From assembly GCF_030161595.1 (NCBI RefSeq), contig NZ_BSUM01000001.1:3410001-3474000 (forward strand): a DNA stretch of 64,000 nucleotides, given 5' to 3'. The notes under the pieces are model-generated. The model saw only the letters and a program-made list of their open reading frames with translations, had not been told where the DNA came from and searched no databases. Below, one piece after another: positions 56,482-64,000 of this stretch. Numbering within the stretch: position 1 is the stretch's first letter; every line of letters begins with the position of its first letter. The position numbers and the translations under genes were made by a program. The DNA comes from Litorihabitans aurantiacus (GTDB lineage: Bacteria; Actinomycetota; Actinomycetes; Actinomycetales; Beutenbergiaceae).

Positions 56482-57915
56482 ATGAACGACCACCTGGTGC
56501 GGTCCCTCGACGTCGACGCCGACCGCCTGCTGCCCGTCCAGCCCGAGGTGCGCACCGTGGCGCGCGAGCTGTACGCCGCCACGAAGGACCTCCCGATCAT
56601 CTCGCCGCACAGCCACGTGCCCCCGCAGTGGCTCGTGGCGGACGAGCCGTTCACCGACCCCACCTCGCTGCTGCTCAGCCCCGACCACTACGTGCTGCGG
56701 ATGCTGCACGCCGGCGGCGCCGAGCTCGGCGACCTGGGCCGCGGTCCCGACGGACCCGTCCAGCTCGACGAGGCCGGGGCGCGCCGCGCCTGGCGGATCC
56801 TCTGCGAGAACTACCACCTGTTCCGCGGGACCCCCGTGAAGTACTGGTTCGACACCACCTTCGCCGAGGTCTTCGGGATCACCCAGGCCCCGAGCGCCGC
56901 GACGGCGGACGCGATCTACGACGAGATCGCCTCGGCCCTGACCCGCCCCGAGTTCCGCCCCCGCGCCCTGTTCGACCGCTTCGGCATCTCCGTGCTGGCC
57001 ACGACCGACGACCCGCTGGACGACCTCGCGCCGCACCGCGCGCTCGCGGCGGACCCCACGTTCACCGGTCGCGTGCTGCCGACGTTCCGCCCCGACCGCT
57101 TCCTCGAGCTCGCCCGCCCCGACTGGTCCGACCTCGTCGGGCAGCTGGCGCGCGTCTCCGACGTCGACACCGGCGACTACGCCGGCTACCTCGCCGCCAT
57201 CGAGGAACGCCGCCGCTACTTCAAGGAGCACGGCGCCGTCTCCTCCGACCACTCGCACGCCGACGCCGGCACGCAGCCCCTGGAGCACGCCGACGCCGAG
57301 CGCATCTACGCCGCCGCGCTCCGCGGCGAGGTCACGCGCGAGGAGGCCGACGCGTTCCGCCGCCACATGATGAGCGAGACGGCGCGGATGGCCACGCAGG
57401 ACGGCCTCGTCATGACGCTGCACCCCGCCGTCCGGCGCAACCACGACCCCGACAACCTGGCGCGCTTCGGCGCCGACGCGGGCTCCGACATCCCGATGGG
57501 CGTCGAGTTCACGCACGCGCTGCAGCCGCTGCTGGGCCGGTACGGCAACCACCCCGACCTCACGCTCGTCGTCTTCACGATCGACGAGACGGTCTACTCC
57601 CGCGAGCTCGCCCCCATGGCCGGCTTCTACCGCTCGATGCACGTGGGCGTGCCGTGGTGGTTCATCGACGCGCCCGAGGCGATCCGCCGCTTCCGCGGCG
57701 CCGTGACCGAGACGGCCGGCTTCTACCGGACCTCGGGGTTCATCGACGACACCCGCGCCTTCCTGTCCATCCCCACGCGCCACGACATGTCCCGCCGCCT
57801 CGACGCGGGCTACCTCGCCGAGCTGGTGGCCACCCACCGCCTCAGCCTCGACGAGGCGCTCGAGACCGCGCACGACCTCGTGACCACGATCCCGACGAAG
57901 GTGTTCAAGCTGTGA
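56482..57915 (+). CDS. uxaC: Glucuronate isomerase UxaC
   Basis: This converts D-glucuronate to D-fructuronate (and D-galacturonate to D-tagaturonate). The protein is 477 aa, full family length. The amidohydrolase metal motif is SPHSHV (residues 41-46), and the family segments LHAGGAEL, NYHLFRGTPVKYWFD, LATTDDPLDDL, EFTHALQPLLGRYGN, VPWWFIDAPEAIRRFR and IPTRHDMSRR are all present. The last codons overlap the next gene (GTGA), so it is coupled to the mannonate/fructuronate oxidoreductase. It is the first gene of the uronate operon, divergent from the LarA-type gene. Confidence 0.95.
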   Translation: MNDHLVRSLDVDADRLLPVQPEVRTVARELYAATKDLPIISPHSHVPPQWLVADEPFTDPTSLLLSPDHYVLRMLHAGGAELGDLGRGPDGPVQLDEAGARRAWRILCENYHLFRGTPVKYWFDTTFAEVFGITQAPSAATADAIYDEIASALTRPEFRPRALFDRFGISVLATTDDPLDDLAPHRALAADPTFTGRVLPTFRPDRFLELARPDWSDLVGQLARVSDVDTGDYAGYLAAIEERRRYFKEHGAVSSDHSHADAGTQPLEHADAERIYAAALRGEVTREEADAFRRHMMSETARMATQDGLVMTLHPAVRRNHDPDNLARFGADAGSDIPMGVEFTHALQPLLGRYGNHPDLTLVVFTIDETVYSRELAPMAGFYRSMHVGVPWWFIDAPEAIRRFRGAVTETAGFYRTSGFIDDTRAFLSIPTRHDMSRRLDAGYLAELVATHRLSLDEALETAHDLVTTIPTKVFKL

Positions 57916-59363
57916 GCGCTCCGACCCCGCAGGCCGAGCAGGCCGAGCAAGCCCGGCAGACCGAGGCGGCCGGAGGGACCGAGCCGCCCCGCCTCGCCCG
58001 CACGCCCGACGCCGCGGCCGCCCCGGTCCGCATCGTGCACCTCGGCCTCGGCAACTTCTTCCGGGCCCACCAGGCCTGGTACACGATGCGCGCCGGCGAC
58101 GGCTGGGGCATCGCCGCCTTCACCGGGCGCCGTCCCGACGTCGCGCGCACCCTGGCCCCGCAGGACGGCCTGTACACGCTGGTCGAGCGCGGTCCCGACG
58201 GCGACGACGTCGGCGTGGTCACCTCGCTCAGCGCGGTCCACGCCGCCGGCGACCAGGCGGCCTGGCTCGGCTACCTGCGCGACCCCGCCGTCGCCGTCGT
58301 GACCTCGACCGTGACCGAGGCCGGCTACCTGCGCGGCCACGACGGCGGGCTCGACGCCGCGCACCCGGACGTCGCGGCCGATGTCGCCACGCTGCGGCGC
58401 GACCCCGTCGCGCCCGTGACGACCGTGCCGGCCAAGATCGTGGCCGGGCTGCTCGCGCGGCAGGGCGCCGACGCCGGGCCGATCACGGTCCTGCCGTGCG
58501 ACAACCTGCCGGGCAACGGCGCCGTCGTCGGCCGCGTGGTGCGCGACCTGGCCGCGCTGGTCGACCCCGACCTGCTGCCCTGGATCGCCGAGAACGTCGA
58601 CTTCGCGAGCTCGATGGTCGACCGCATCACGCCCGACGTCGCACCCGGCACCGCCGAGATCGTCGAGCGCGAGCTCGGCGTCGTCGACGCCTCGCCCGTG
58701 GTCACCGAGCCGTTCTCGCAGTGGGTGGTCGCGGGCTCGTTCCCGGCCGGACGGCCGCGCTGGGAGGACGCCGGCGTCGAGCTGGTGGACGACGTCGAGC
58801 CCTACGAGCGCCGCAAGCTGCTCCTGCTCAACGGCGCCCACTCGCTCATGGCCTACGCCGGCCCGATCCTCGGGCACGAGACGGTCGACGCCGCCTTCGC
58901 GGACGAGCGCGTGCGCGCGTGGGTCGAGCAGCTGTGGGACGACGCCGAGACCGACCTCGACGAGCGCGTGCGCGCGAGGACGCCCGCCTACCGGCAGGCG
59001 CTGCGCGAGCGGTTCGGCAACGTCCGGATGAGCGACGTGCTGGGCCGCATCGCCGCCGACGGGTCGCAGAAGCTCCCGGTCCGGCACGTGCCGGTGCTGC
59101 TCGCGCGGCGGAGCGCTGGTGAGGTGTCCGCGGGCGCCGTCGTCGGCGTCGCGGCCTGGATCGCGCACCTGCGCGGCGCCGGGGTGCCGGTCCGCGACGT
59201 CGCCGCCGACCTCTGGCGCGAGCGGGCGGCGGGCGAGGACGAGGGTGCGGTGGCCCGTATCCTGGCGTCGCTGGCCCCCGAGCTGGCGGAGGATGCGGGG
59301 CTGCCCGAGGTGCACCGCGCCGTCCTGGCGCAGTTGCGCGCGTTCGAGCAACCGGAGGTCTGA
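57912..59363 (+). CDS. uxuB: Mannitol-dehydrogenase-family oxidoreductase, probable fructuronate reductase
   Basis: The 483-aa product has a disordered Ala/Gln/Glu N-terminus of about 45 residues, then a Rossmann motif (IVHLGLGNFFRAHQAWY). Family segments are LPCDNLPGNG, VDFASSMVDRITPDV and the catalytic KLLLLNGAHSLMAYAG (Lys...Asn...His). UxuB-type enzymes reduce D-fructuronate to D-mannonate with NADH. The GTG start is fixed by the GTGA overlap with uxaC. Mannitol 2-dehydrogenase or arabinitol dehydrogenase are alternatives by family, but the coupling to uxaC strongly favours the uronate role. Confidence 0.87.
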   Translation: MSAPTPQAEQAEQARQTEAAGGTEPPRLARTPDAAAAPVRIVHLGLGNFFRAHQAWYTMRAGDGWGIAAFTGRRPDVARTLAPQDGLYTLVERGPDGDDVGVVTSLSAVHAAGDQAAWLGYLRDPAVAVVTSTVTEAGYLRGHDGGLDAAHPDVAADVATLRRDPVAPVTTVPAKIVAGLLARQGADAGPITVLPCDNLPGNGAVVGRVVRDLAALVDPDLLPWIAENVDFASSMVDRITPDVAPGTAEIVERELGVVDASPVVTEPFSQWVVAGSFPAGRPRWEDAGVELVDDVEPYERRKLLLLNGAHSLMAYAGPILGHETVDAAFADERVRAWVEQLWDDAETDLDERVRARTPAYRQALRERFGNVRMSDVLGRIAADGSQKLPVRHVPVLLARRSAGEVSAGAVVGVAAWIAHLRGAGVPVRDVAADLWRERAAGEDEGAVARILASLAPELAEDAGLPEVHRAVLAQLRAFEQPEV

Positions 59364-59365
59364 GC

Positions 59366-60883
59366 ATGGGCGTGGTCATCGGGATCGACGTCGGGACCAC
59401 GACCACGAAAGTGCTGGCGCTCGACCCCGAGGACGCCGACCACCGCTGGCGCGCCGTCGCGCTGCGCGAGTACCGGCTGGTCGAGCCGGCGCCGCGACAC
59501 CAGGTGCAGGACCCGCGCACCGTGCTGGGCGCGGTGGACGACGCGCTCGCGGAGGTCGTGGCGGCCTGCACCGCCGCGGGGCGGACCGTCGACGTGCTCG
59601 GCGTGGGCACGGCGATGCACGGGCTCGTGGCGCTCGACGCCGAGCTGCGGCCGATCACGGACATCGTCACGTGGGCCGACACCCGGGCGCACGCCCAGGC
59701 CGCGCGCCTGCGCGCCGACGGTCGCGGCCTCGAGCTGCACCACCGCTCCGGCACCCCCGTGCACCCCATGAGCCCGCTGGTGAAGCTCGCGTGGTTCACG
59801 CAGGAGGACGCCGACACCGCCGCCGCGGCGCACCGCTGGATCGGGTTGAAGGACCTGGTGCTGCTGCACCTGACGGGACGGCTCGTGACCGAGCTGTCCA
59901 CGGCGTCGTGCTCCGGTCTCCTGGACCTGTCCACGCGCACCTGGGCGCCCGAGCACCTCGACATCGCCGGCGTGCGTGCCGAGCAGCTCCCGCCCGTGCT
60001 CCCGACGACGGCGCTGCTCGAGCTCTCGCCCGCCGCGGCCGCGCGCTCGGGCCTGCCTGCCGGGACCCCGGTCAACACGGGCGCCACCGACGGGCCGCTC
60101 GGCAATCTCGGCACCGGCGCGATCGCGCCCGGCATCGCCGGCCTCTCGATGGGCACGAGCGGCGCGGTGCGCACGGTGGTGCGCGAGCCCGTGCTGGACG
60201 ACCACGGCCGACTGTTCTGCTACGCGCTGACCGACGACGCCTGGGTCGTGGGCGCGCCCATGAGCAACGGCGGCGTCGTCGCCCGCTGGGCCGGCGAGGT
60301 CTACGCCTCGCAGGTGCCCGCCGGGCCGGAGCGCGACGCGCACGTGATGGCGATGGCCGCGCGCGTGCCGGCCGGCAGCGACGGCCTCGTGATGCTGCCC
60401 TACCTGCTGGGCGAGCGCGCGCCGCTGTGGGACCCGGAGCTCACGGGCTCCTTCCTCGGGGTGCGCCACGAGCACGGGCCCGACCACTTCGTCCGCGCGG
60501 CGATCGAGGGCGTGGCCGTGTCGATGGGCGGCCTGATCGAGGTGCTCGGTGGTGTCACACCGGTGGAGCAGGTGCGCTGCACCGGTGGCGTGTTCCAGGC
60601 GGAGGTCTGGCGCCGGGTGATGGCCGCCGCGATCGATCGCCCGCTCGTACCCACCGACGACGCCGAGGGCTCGGCGCTGGGCGGGGCCGCGCTGGCGCTG
60701 TACGCGCTCGGGCGCGCGGACTCGCTCGCGGGTGCGCTGGAGCTCCTGAGTCCGGCCGACGGCGTGGCCGACCCGATCGAGGTCGACGCGGCCGACCGCG
60801 AGGTCTACCGCGGGATGCGCCGTCGGACGGCCGCGATGCTCGAGGCGTACGACGGCGTGCGCGCCTACCTCGCCGGGGACTGA
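59366..60883 (+). CDS. FGGY-family carbohydrate kinase, probable gluconokinase
   Basis: The product is 505 aa, a full FGGY kinase. The ATP-binding phosphate motif is GIDVGTTTTK (residues 6-15), and a second is near DGPLGNLGTGAI and MGTSGAVR. MHGLVALD and HPMSPLVKLAWF resemble the gluconokinase (GntK, FGGY) subgroup more than xylulokinases. MLPYLLGERAPLWDP is normal. It would phosphorylate D-gluconate to 6-phosphogluconate. It begins 3 nt after the oxidoreductase stop, so the three genes uxaC, uxuB and kinase are one operon. Confidence 0.82.
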   Translation: MGVVIGIDVGTTTTKVLALDPEDADHRWRAVALREYRLVEPAPRHQVQDPRTVLGAVDDALAEVVAACTAAGRTVDVLGVGTAMHGLVALDAELRPITDIVTWADTRAHAQAARLRADGRGLELHHRSGTPVHPMSPLVKLAWFTQEDADTAAAAHRWIGLKDLVLLHLTGRLVTELSTASCSGLLDLSTRTWAPEHLDIAGVRAEQLPPVLPTTALLELSPAAAARSGLPAGTPVNTGATDGPLGNLGTGAIAPGIAGLSMGTSGAVRTVVREPVLDDHGRLFCYALTDDAWVVGAPMSNGGVVARWAGEVYASQVPAGPERDAHVMAMAARVPAGSDGLVMLPYLLGERAPLWDPELTGSFLGVRHEHGPDHFVRAAIEGVAVSMGGLIEVLGGVTPVEQVRCTGGVFQAEVWRRVMAAAIDRPLVPTDDAEGSALGGAALALYALGRADSLAGALELLSPADGVADPIEVDAADREVYRGMRRRTAAMLEAYDGVRAYLAGD

Positions 60884-61037
60884 GCGGCGCGTCCCGGCGG
60901 CACTGTCACCACCGGGTCGCTCGCGCAGGGAGGCGCGGCCCGGGGGCACACCGGCGTGTCGAGGCCGACACGCCGCGGTCGGGCGCGGGACCGCGGTGCT
61001 CGGCCTCCCTGGGCGAGGCGATGCGACGACGAACGAC

Positions 61038-61067
61038 GGCGGCCGGGAGGATCTCCTCCCGGCCGCC
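61038..61067. terminator. Terminator between the kinase and TRAP genes
   Basis: GGCGGCCGGGAGGA (61038-61051) pairs with TCCTCCCGGCCGCC (61054-61067) around TC. It can end both convergent transcripts. Confidence 0.8.
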
Positions 61068-61096
61068 GCCGTCTCTCGTCCTGAGGGTGCCGCCCG

Positions 61097-62404
61097 CTAC
61101 AGCAGCCCGAGCGCGGTCGGCAGCCAGAGCGAGAGCTGCGGGATGAACACGACGAGGAACAGCATCGCGACGATCGCGAACAGGAACGGCCACAGCTTCG
61201 TGATGACCGGTTCGATGCGCAGGTTCGCCAGGCGGGACCCGACGAACAGCACGTTGCCGACAGGCGGCGTGATCACCCCGAGCGACAGGTTCATCACGAC
61301 CATCGCGCCGAAGTGCACCGGGTCGATGCCGAACTCCGTCGCGATCGGCAGGAAGATCGGGACGAAGATCAGGATCGCCGGGGTCGGGTCCATGAACGTC
61401 CCGACGAGGATGAGCACGAGCATCATGAGGATGAGGATGAGCACGCGCGAGTCGGTCAGCCCCAGCACGGTCTCGGAGATGAGGTCCGGGATCCGGGCGT
61501 AGGCCATCGTGAAGGACAGCGACGTCGAGACGCCCACGAGCAGCATCACGATCGCCGTCGTGCGACCGGCGTTGATGAGGATGTCCGGGAGGTCGCCGAC
61601 CTTGATGCTGCGGTAGCAGGCCGACAGCACGAGGCAGTAGACGACGGCGATGGCTGCGGACTCCGTCGCGGTGAAGAACCCGCCGAGGATGCCGCCCACG
61701 ACCACGACGATCATCAGGAGCGACGGGACGGCGCGGCCGATGACGCGCAGACCGTCGGAGAACGAGATCCGGTCCTCCGACCGCAGCCGGCCGGGCTGGC
61801 GGCGGCTGTAGAGGTAGACCACGACCATGCAGGCCAGGGCCCACATGACGCCGGGGATCGCGCCGGCCATGAAGAGCGCGGCGATCGAGGTGCTCGAGAC
61901 CAGCGAGTACACGATGAACGTGTTCGACGGCGGGATGAGCATCCCCGCCGGGGCGGAGGCGATGTTGACTGCCGCCGCGAACGGACGGTCGTAGCCCTCC
62001 TTGACCATGCGGTTGTTCATCACGCTGCCGACGGCGGCGGCCGCGGCGACGGCGGCGCCCGAGACCGCACCGAACATCGTGTTGGCCACGACGTTCGTCT
62101 GCGCGAGCGACGCGGGTGCGCGCCCGGTGAGCACCTTGGCGGCGTCCACGAGGCGGCTGGCGATCCCGCCGTTGTTCATGATCACGCCCGCCAGCACGAA
62201 CAGGGGTATCGCGAGCAGCGGGAAGGAGTTGATGCCGGTGAAGATGCGCTGCGCGCTGACCAGCGCGGCCTGCTCCGGCCCGAGGATCGGGACGGCGGCC
62301 AGGAAGGAGGCGACGCCGATGACGATCGCGATGGGGACCGAGGAGACGATCCCGATGATGATGCAGAACAGCAGGATGAGGCCGACGAGGGCTGCGGGAT
62401 CCAT
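61097..62404 (-). CDS. TRAP transporter large permease (DctM type)
   Basis: The product is 435 aa with about 12 helices. DctM features are PLLAIPLFVLAGVIMNNGGI, ANTMFGAVSGAAVAAAAAVGS, ASAPAGMLIPPSNTFIVYSL, GTFMDPTPAILIFVPIFLP and MNLSLGVITPPVGNVLFVG. It forms the sodium-driven channel of a tripartite organic-acid importer. The start at 62404 overlaps the small-permease stop by one base (TGATG), which defines it despite a long open frame upstream. It is the last gene of the TRAP operon. Confidence 0.92.
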   Translation of the reverse strand: MDPAALVGLILLFCIIIGIVSSVPIAIVIGVASFLAAVPILGPEQAALVSAQRIFTGINSFPLLAIPLFVLAGVIMNNGGIASRLVDAAKVLTGRAPASLAQTNVVANTMFGAVSGAAVAAAAAVGSVMNNRMVKEGYDRPFAAAVNIASAPAGMLIPPSNTFIVYSLVSSTSIAALFMAGAIPGVMWALACMVVVYLYSRRQPGRLRSEDRISFSDGLRVIGRAVPSLLMIVVVVGGILGGFFTATESAAIAVVYCLVLSACYRSIKVGDLPDILINAGRTTAIVMLLVGVSTSLSFTMAYARIPDLISETVLGLTDSRVLILILMMLVLILVGTFMDPTPAILIFVPIFLPIATEFGIDPVHFGAMVVMNLSLGVITPPVGNVLFVGSRLANLRIEPVITKLWPFLFAIVAMLFLVVFIPQLSLWLPTALGLL

Positions 62405-62952
62405 CACGCCTCCTTGCGCGGGGTGAGCGGTTCGACCGTGGCGGCCACGACCTCGGACTCGTCCTCGAGCTCGACGTACGGCCCGTGGGTCCCGCGGAGC
62501 AGACCGGCGACGTAGTACAGCGAGTAGAAGGCGATGAGCGTGCCGGCCACGGGGAGGGCGAGGTACATCTGCCCGAGGGTGAACGGCAGCGCCGAGAGGT
62601 TCTGCAGCCACGCGTTGCTCGCGGCCCGCCCGCCGCCCCAGATGAGCACGACGACGGTGAAGGCGAGCGTGATCAGCTGGACCACGACGGCGAGCGCGCG
62701 CTCGCTGCGCCCGGGGAGCTTGCGCGCCACGAACTCGACGGCGATGTGGCCGCGCTCGCCGAACACGAAGGCGGCGGCGAACAGCCCGAGCCACACGAAG
62801 GTGAGGCGGGCACCCTCGTCGGTCCAGGACGCCGGCGCCCCGAGCACCTGGCGGCTGACGATCTGCCAGACGACGATGAGCACGAGCATGGCGAACAGCA
62901 CCACGACGATCCAGTACAGGGCCCTGTCGAGGGCCTTCTTGACGCTATCCAC
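62404..62952 (-). CDS. TRAP transporter small permease (DctQ type)
   Basis: The product is 182 aa with four hydrophobic segments: WIVVVLFAMLVLIVVWQIVSRQVLG, ARLTFVWLGLFAAAFVFG, VVVQLITLAFTVVVLIWGG and LPVAGTLIAFYSLYYVAGLL. This, with WTDEGARLTFVW, is the DctQ pattern. It bridges the large permease and the binding protein. It overlaps dctM by one base and lies 33 nt after the binding-protein gene. Confidence 0.9.
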   Translation of the reverse strand: MDSVKKALDRALYWIVVVLFAMLVLIVVWQIVSRQVLGAPASWTDEGARLTFVWLGLFAAAFVFGERGHIAVEFVARKLPGRSERALAVVVQLITLAFTVVVLIWGGGRAASNAWLQNLSALPFTLGQMYLALPVAGTLIAFYSLYYVAGLLRGTHGPYVELEDESEVVAATVEPLTPRKEA

Positions 62953-62985
62953 GCGTCACCTCCGTGGTGGTGGGGGTCGGGGCGG

Positions 62986-63990
62986 TCACGGCTGCGCCGC
63001 CGCTCGCGCGGCGTCGTAGAGCGCGCGCTGGGAGTCGGTCGTGATGAAGGTGTCGGCCATCGCCTCGAGCGGCTCGGCGAACGCGGCGTCGTCGACCTCG
63101 GAGAAGGTCGCCCCGCCCGCCGTCGCCCCCTCGATGGCCTCCTGCGTGGCCTCGGCCCAGAGCTGCGTGTGCTCCTCGTGGGCCGCCGTGAACGCGGCGT
63201 CGAACGCCTCGCGGTCGGCCGGCGTCATGCTCGCCAGCAGGTCGGAGTTGATGATGATGTAGTCGAGGCCGACGAGGTGGTTGGTGTAGCTCCAGTACGG
63301 TGCCACCTCGAAGTGGCGCTGCGTGAAGTAGGAGACCTCGTTGTTCTCGGCGGCGTCCACGACACCGGACTGCAGCCCGGTGTAGAGCTCGCCGTAGGCG
63401 AGCGGGGTGCCGATCCCGCCGAGCGCGCGCGCCATGGCGAGCTGGAGGTCGGACTCCTGCACCCGGATCTGCTTGCCGGCCAGGTCGGCCGGGGTCTCGA
63501 TCGGCTCGTCGGTGTAGACCGAGCGCGCCCCCTGCGTGAAGCCGCCGAGGACCGTGATGTTGTTGCGCTCCTCGAGCGAGGAGAACAGGTCCCCGGTGAT
63601 CTCGGGGTCGTGGATCACCCGCATCTGGTGCTCGACGTCGTCGAACACGCGCGGCAGGTTGAACACCACGAAGTCGGGGTTGAGGTTCTCGAGCTGGGGC
63701 CCCGAGACCACGGCCATGTCGACCGAGCCGTCGGAGACGAGCTGGAGCGCCTCGGCCTGGGCGCCGAGGGTCTCGTTGGGGTAGATGTCGGTGTCGTAGC
63801 CCTCGGTGGTCTCGGCCAGGGCCTCGCCCAGGTGGTCGAGCGCGATGTAGGAGGGGTGGGCCTCGCTCTGGTTGAGCGCGATGCGCAGCGGGCGGCCCTC
63901 GCCGTCGGCGAAGCCCGGGCCGCACGCGGCCAGGAGCAGCGTCGCGGTGGTCGCGCCGGCGACGACCGCGGTGATCGTCCGGTTCCTCAT
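62986..63990 (-). CDS. TRAP transporter substrate-binding lipoprotein (DctP type)
   Basis: The 334-aa product has a lipoprotein signal (ATTATLLLAACGPG) and a DctP fold: LRIALNQSEAHPSYIALDHL, the segment VSDGSVDMAVVSGPQLEN, KQIRVQESDLQLAMARALGG (carrying the conserved Arg that grips the carboxylate), and YTGLQSGVVDAAENNEVSYF. TRAP binders of this group take up sugar acids such as glucuronate, galacturonate or gluconate. It is encoded first in the TRAP operon and faces the uxaC-uxuB-kinase operon, so a uronate or aldonate is the expected ligand. The upstream promoter lies beyond the window. Confidence 0.92.
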   Translation of the reverse strand: MRNRTITAVVAGATTATLLLAACGPGFADGEGRPLRIALNQSEAHPSYIALDHLGEALAETTEGYDTDIYPNETLGAQAEALQLVSDGSVDMAVVSGPQLENLNPDFVVFNLPRVFDDVEHQMRVIHDPEITGDLFSSLEERNNITVLGGFTQGARSVYTDEPIETPADLAGKQIRVQESDLQLAMARALGGIGTPLAYGELYTGLQSGVVDAAENNEVSYFTQRHFEVAPYWSYTNHLVGLDYIIINSDLLASMTPADREAFDAAFTAAHEEHTQLWAEATQEAIEGATAGGATFSEVDDAAFAEPLEAMADTFITTDSQRALYDAARAAAQP

Positions 63991-64000
63991 GTGTGTCCGT

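Noticed and set aside
59119-61146. Long plus-strand frame overlapping the kinase gene
   Set aside because: It is in a different frame from the clear FGGY kinase and consists of Arg/Ala-rich shadow sequence.

Overview
The window is very GC-rich and densely coded. Several traits point to a Gram-positive actinobacterium of the Micrococcales (Cellulomonas, Bogoriella or Georgenia-like): lipoprotein signals, LAxTG cell-wall sorting tails, an S-layer-homology-like anchor, zinc-independent ribosomal protein paralogues, sugar ABC importers without their own ATPase, and LacI regulators. No rRNA, tRNA, CRISPR array, transposase or integrase was seen.

Layout. 1-2.4 kb: molybdate importer modABC. 2.6-7.5 kb: a giant secreted carbohydrate protein (PA14, sorbosone-dehydrogenase-like propeller, CBM, 3-keto-glycoside hydrolase, TIM-barrel isomerase, SLH-like repeats). 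8.2-10.5 kb: dimethylsulfone monooxygenase sfnG, a flavin reductase and an MBL-fold hydrolase. 10.7-14.6 kb: a zinc-starvation island, with an AztD-like lipoprotein and a CobW-like protein divergent, across a Zur-type palindrome, from six zinc-free ribosomal protein paralogues. 14.6-17.9 kb: Nudix hydrolase, membrane molybdopterin oxidoreductase, FAS1 lipoprotein. 18.0-21.7 kb: SAM-I riboswitch, metF, metE. 22-25.4 kb: alpha-glucoside-type ABC importer. 25.5-30.7 kb: AbiEi-like protein and a RecB-nuclease/Dna2-type helicase. 31.5-33.5 kb: ferritin-VIT fusion and a lipoprotein. 33.5-40 kb: LacI-controlled importer and GH42 beta-galactosidase. 40-46 kb: MFS transporter, azlCD with an XRE-cupin regulator, and a repeat-containing LAxTG surface protein. 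46-54.6 kb: ECF sigma factor, FAD oxidoreductase, small unknowns, uracil/xanthine permease, wall-anchored GH3. 55-64 kb: a sugar-acid locus (LarA-type enzyme, uxaC, uxuB-like dehydrogenase, FGGY gluconokinase, TRAP transporter).

The sugar-acid locus is the most attractive candidate for an undescribed system. It has glucuronate isomerase, a fructuronate/mannonate oxidoreductase and a gluconate kinase, but no mannonate dehydratase or KDG kinase. A LarA-superfamily 2-epimerase converting D-mannonate to D-gluconate would close the gap and send glucuronate into the pentose phosphate pathway.

Two cautions affect reading. First, fourteen genes are interrupted by seventeen small base losses, nearly all in G or C runs (nine in runs of exactly five). 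These look like homopolymer errors in the assembly, so I annotate each gene across its frameshift. Second, the gaps between genes carry several families of short periodic repeats (21-22 nt period), often at gene 3' ends and often inverted. I cannot match them to a known element.
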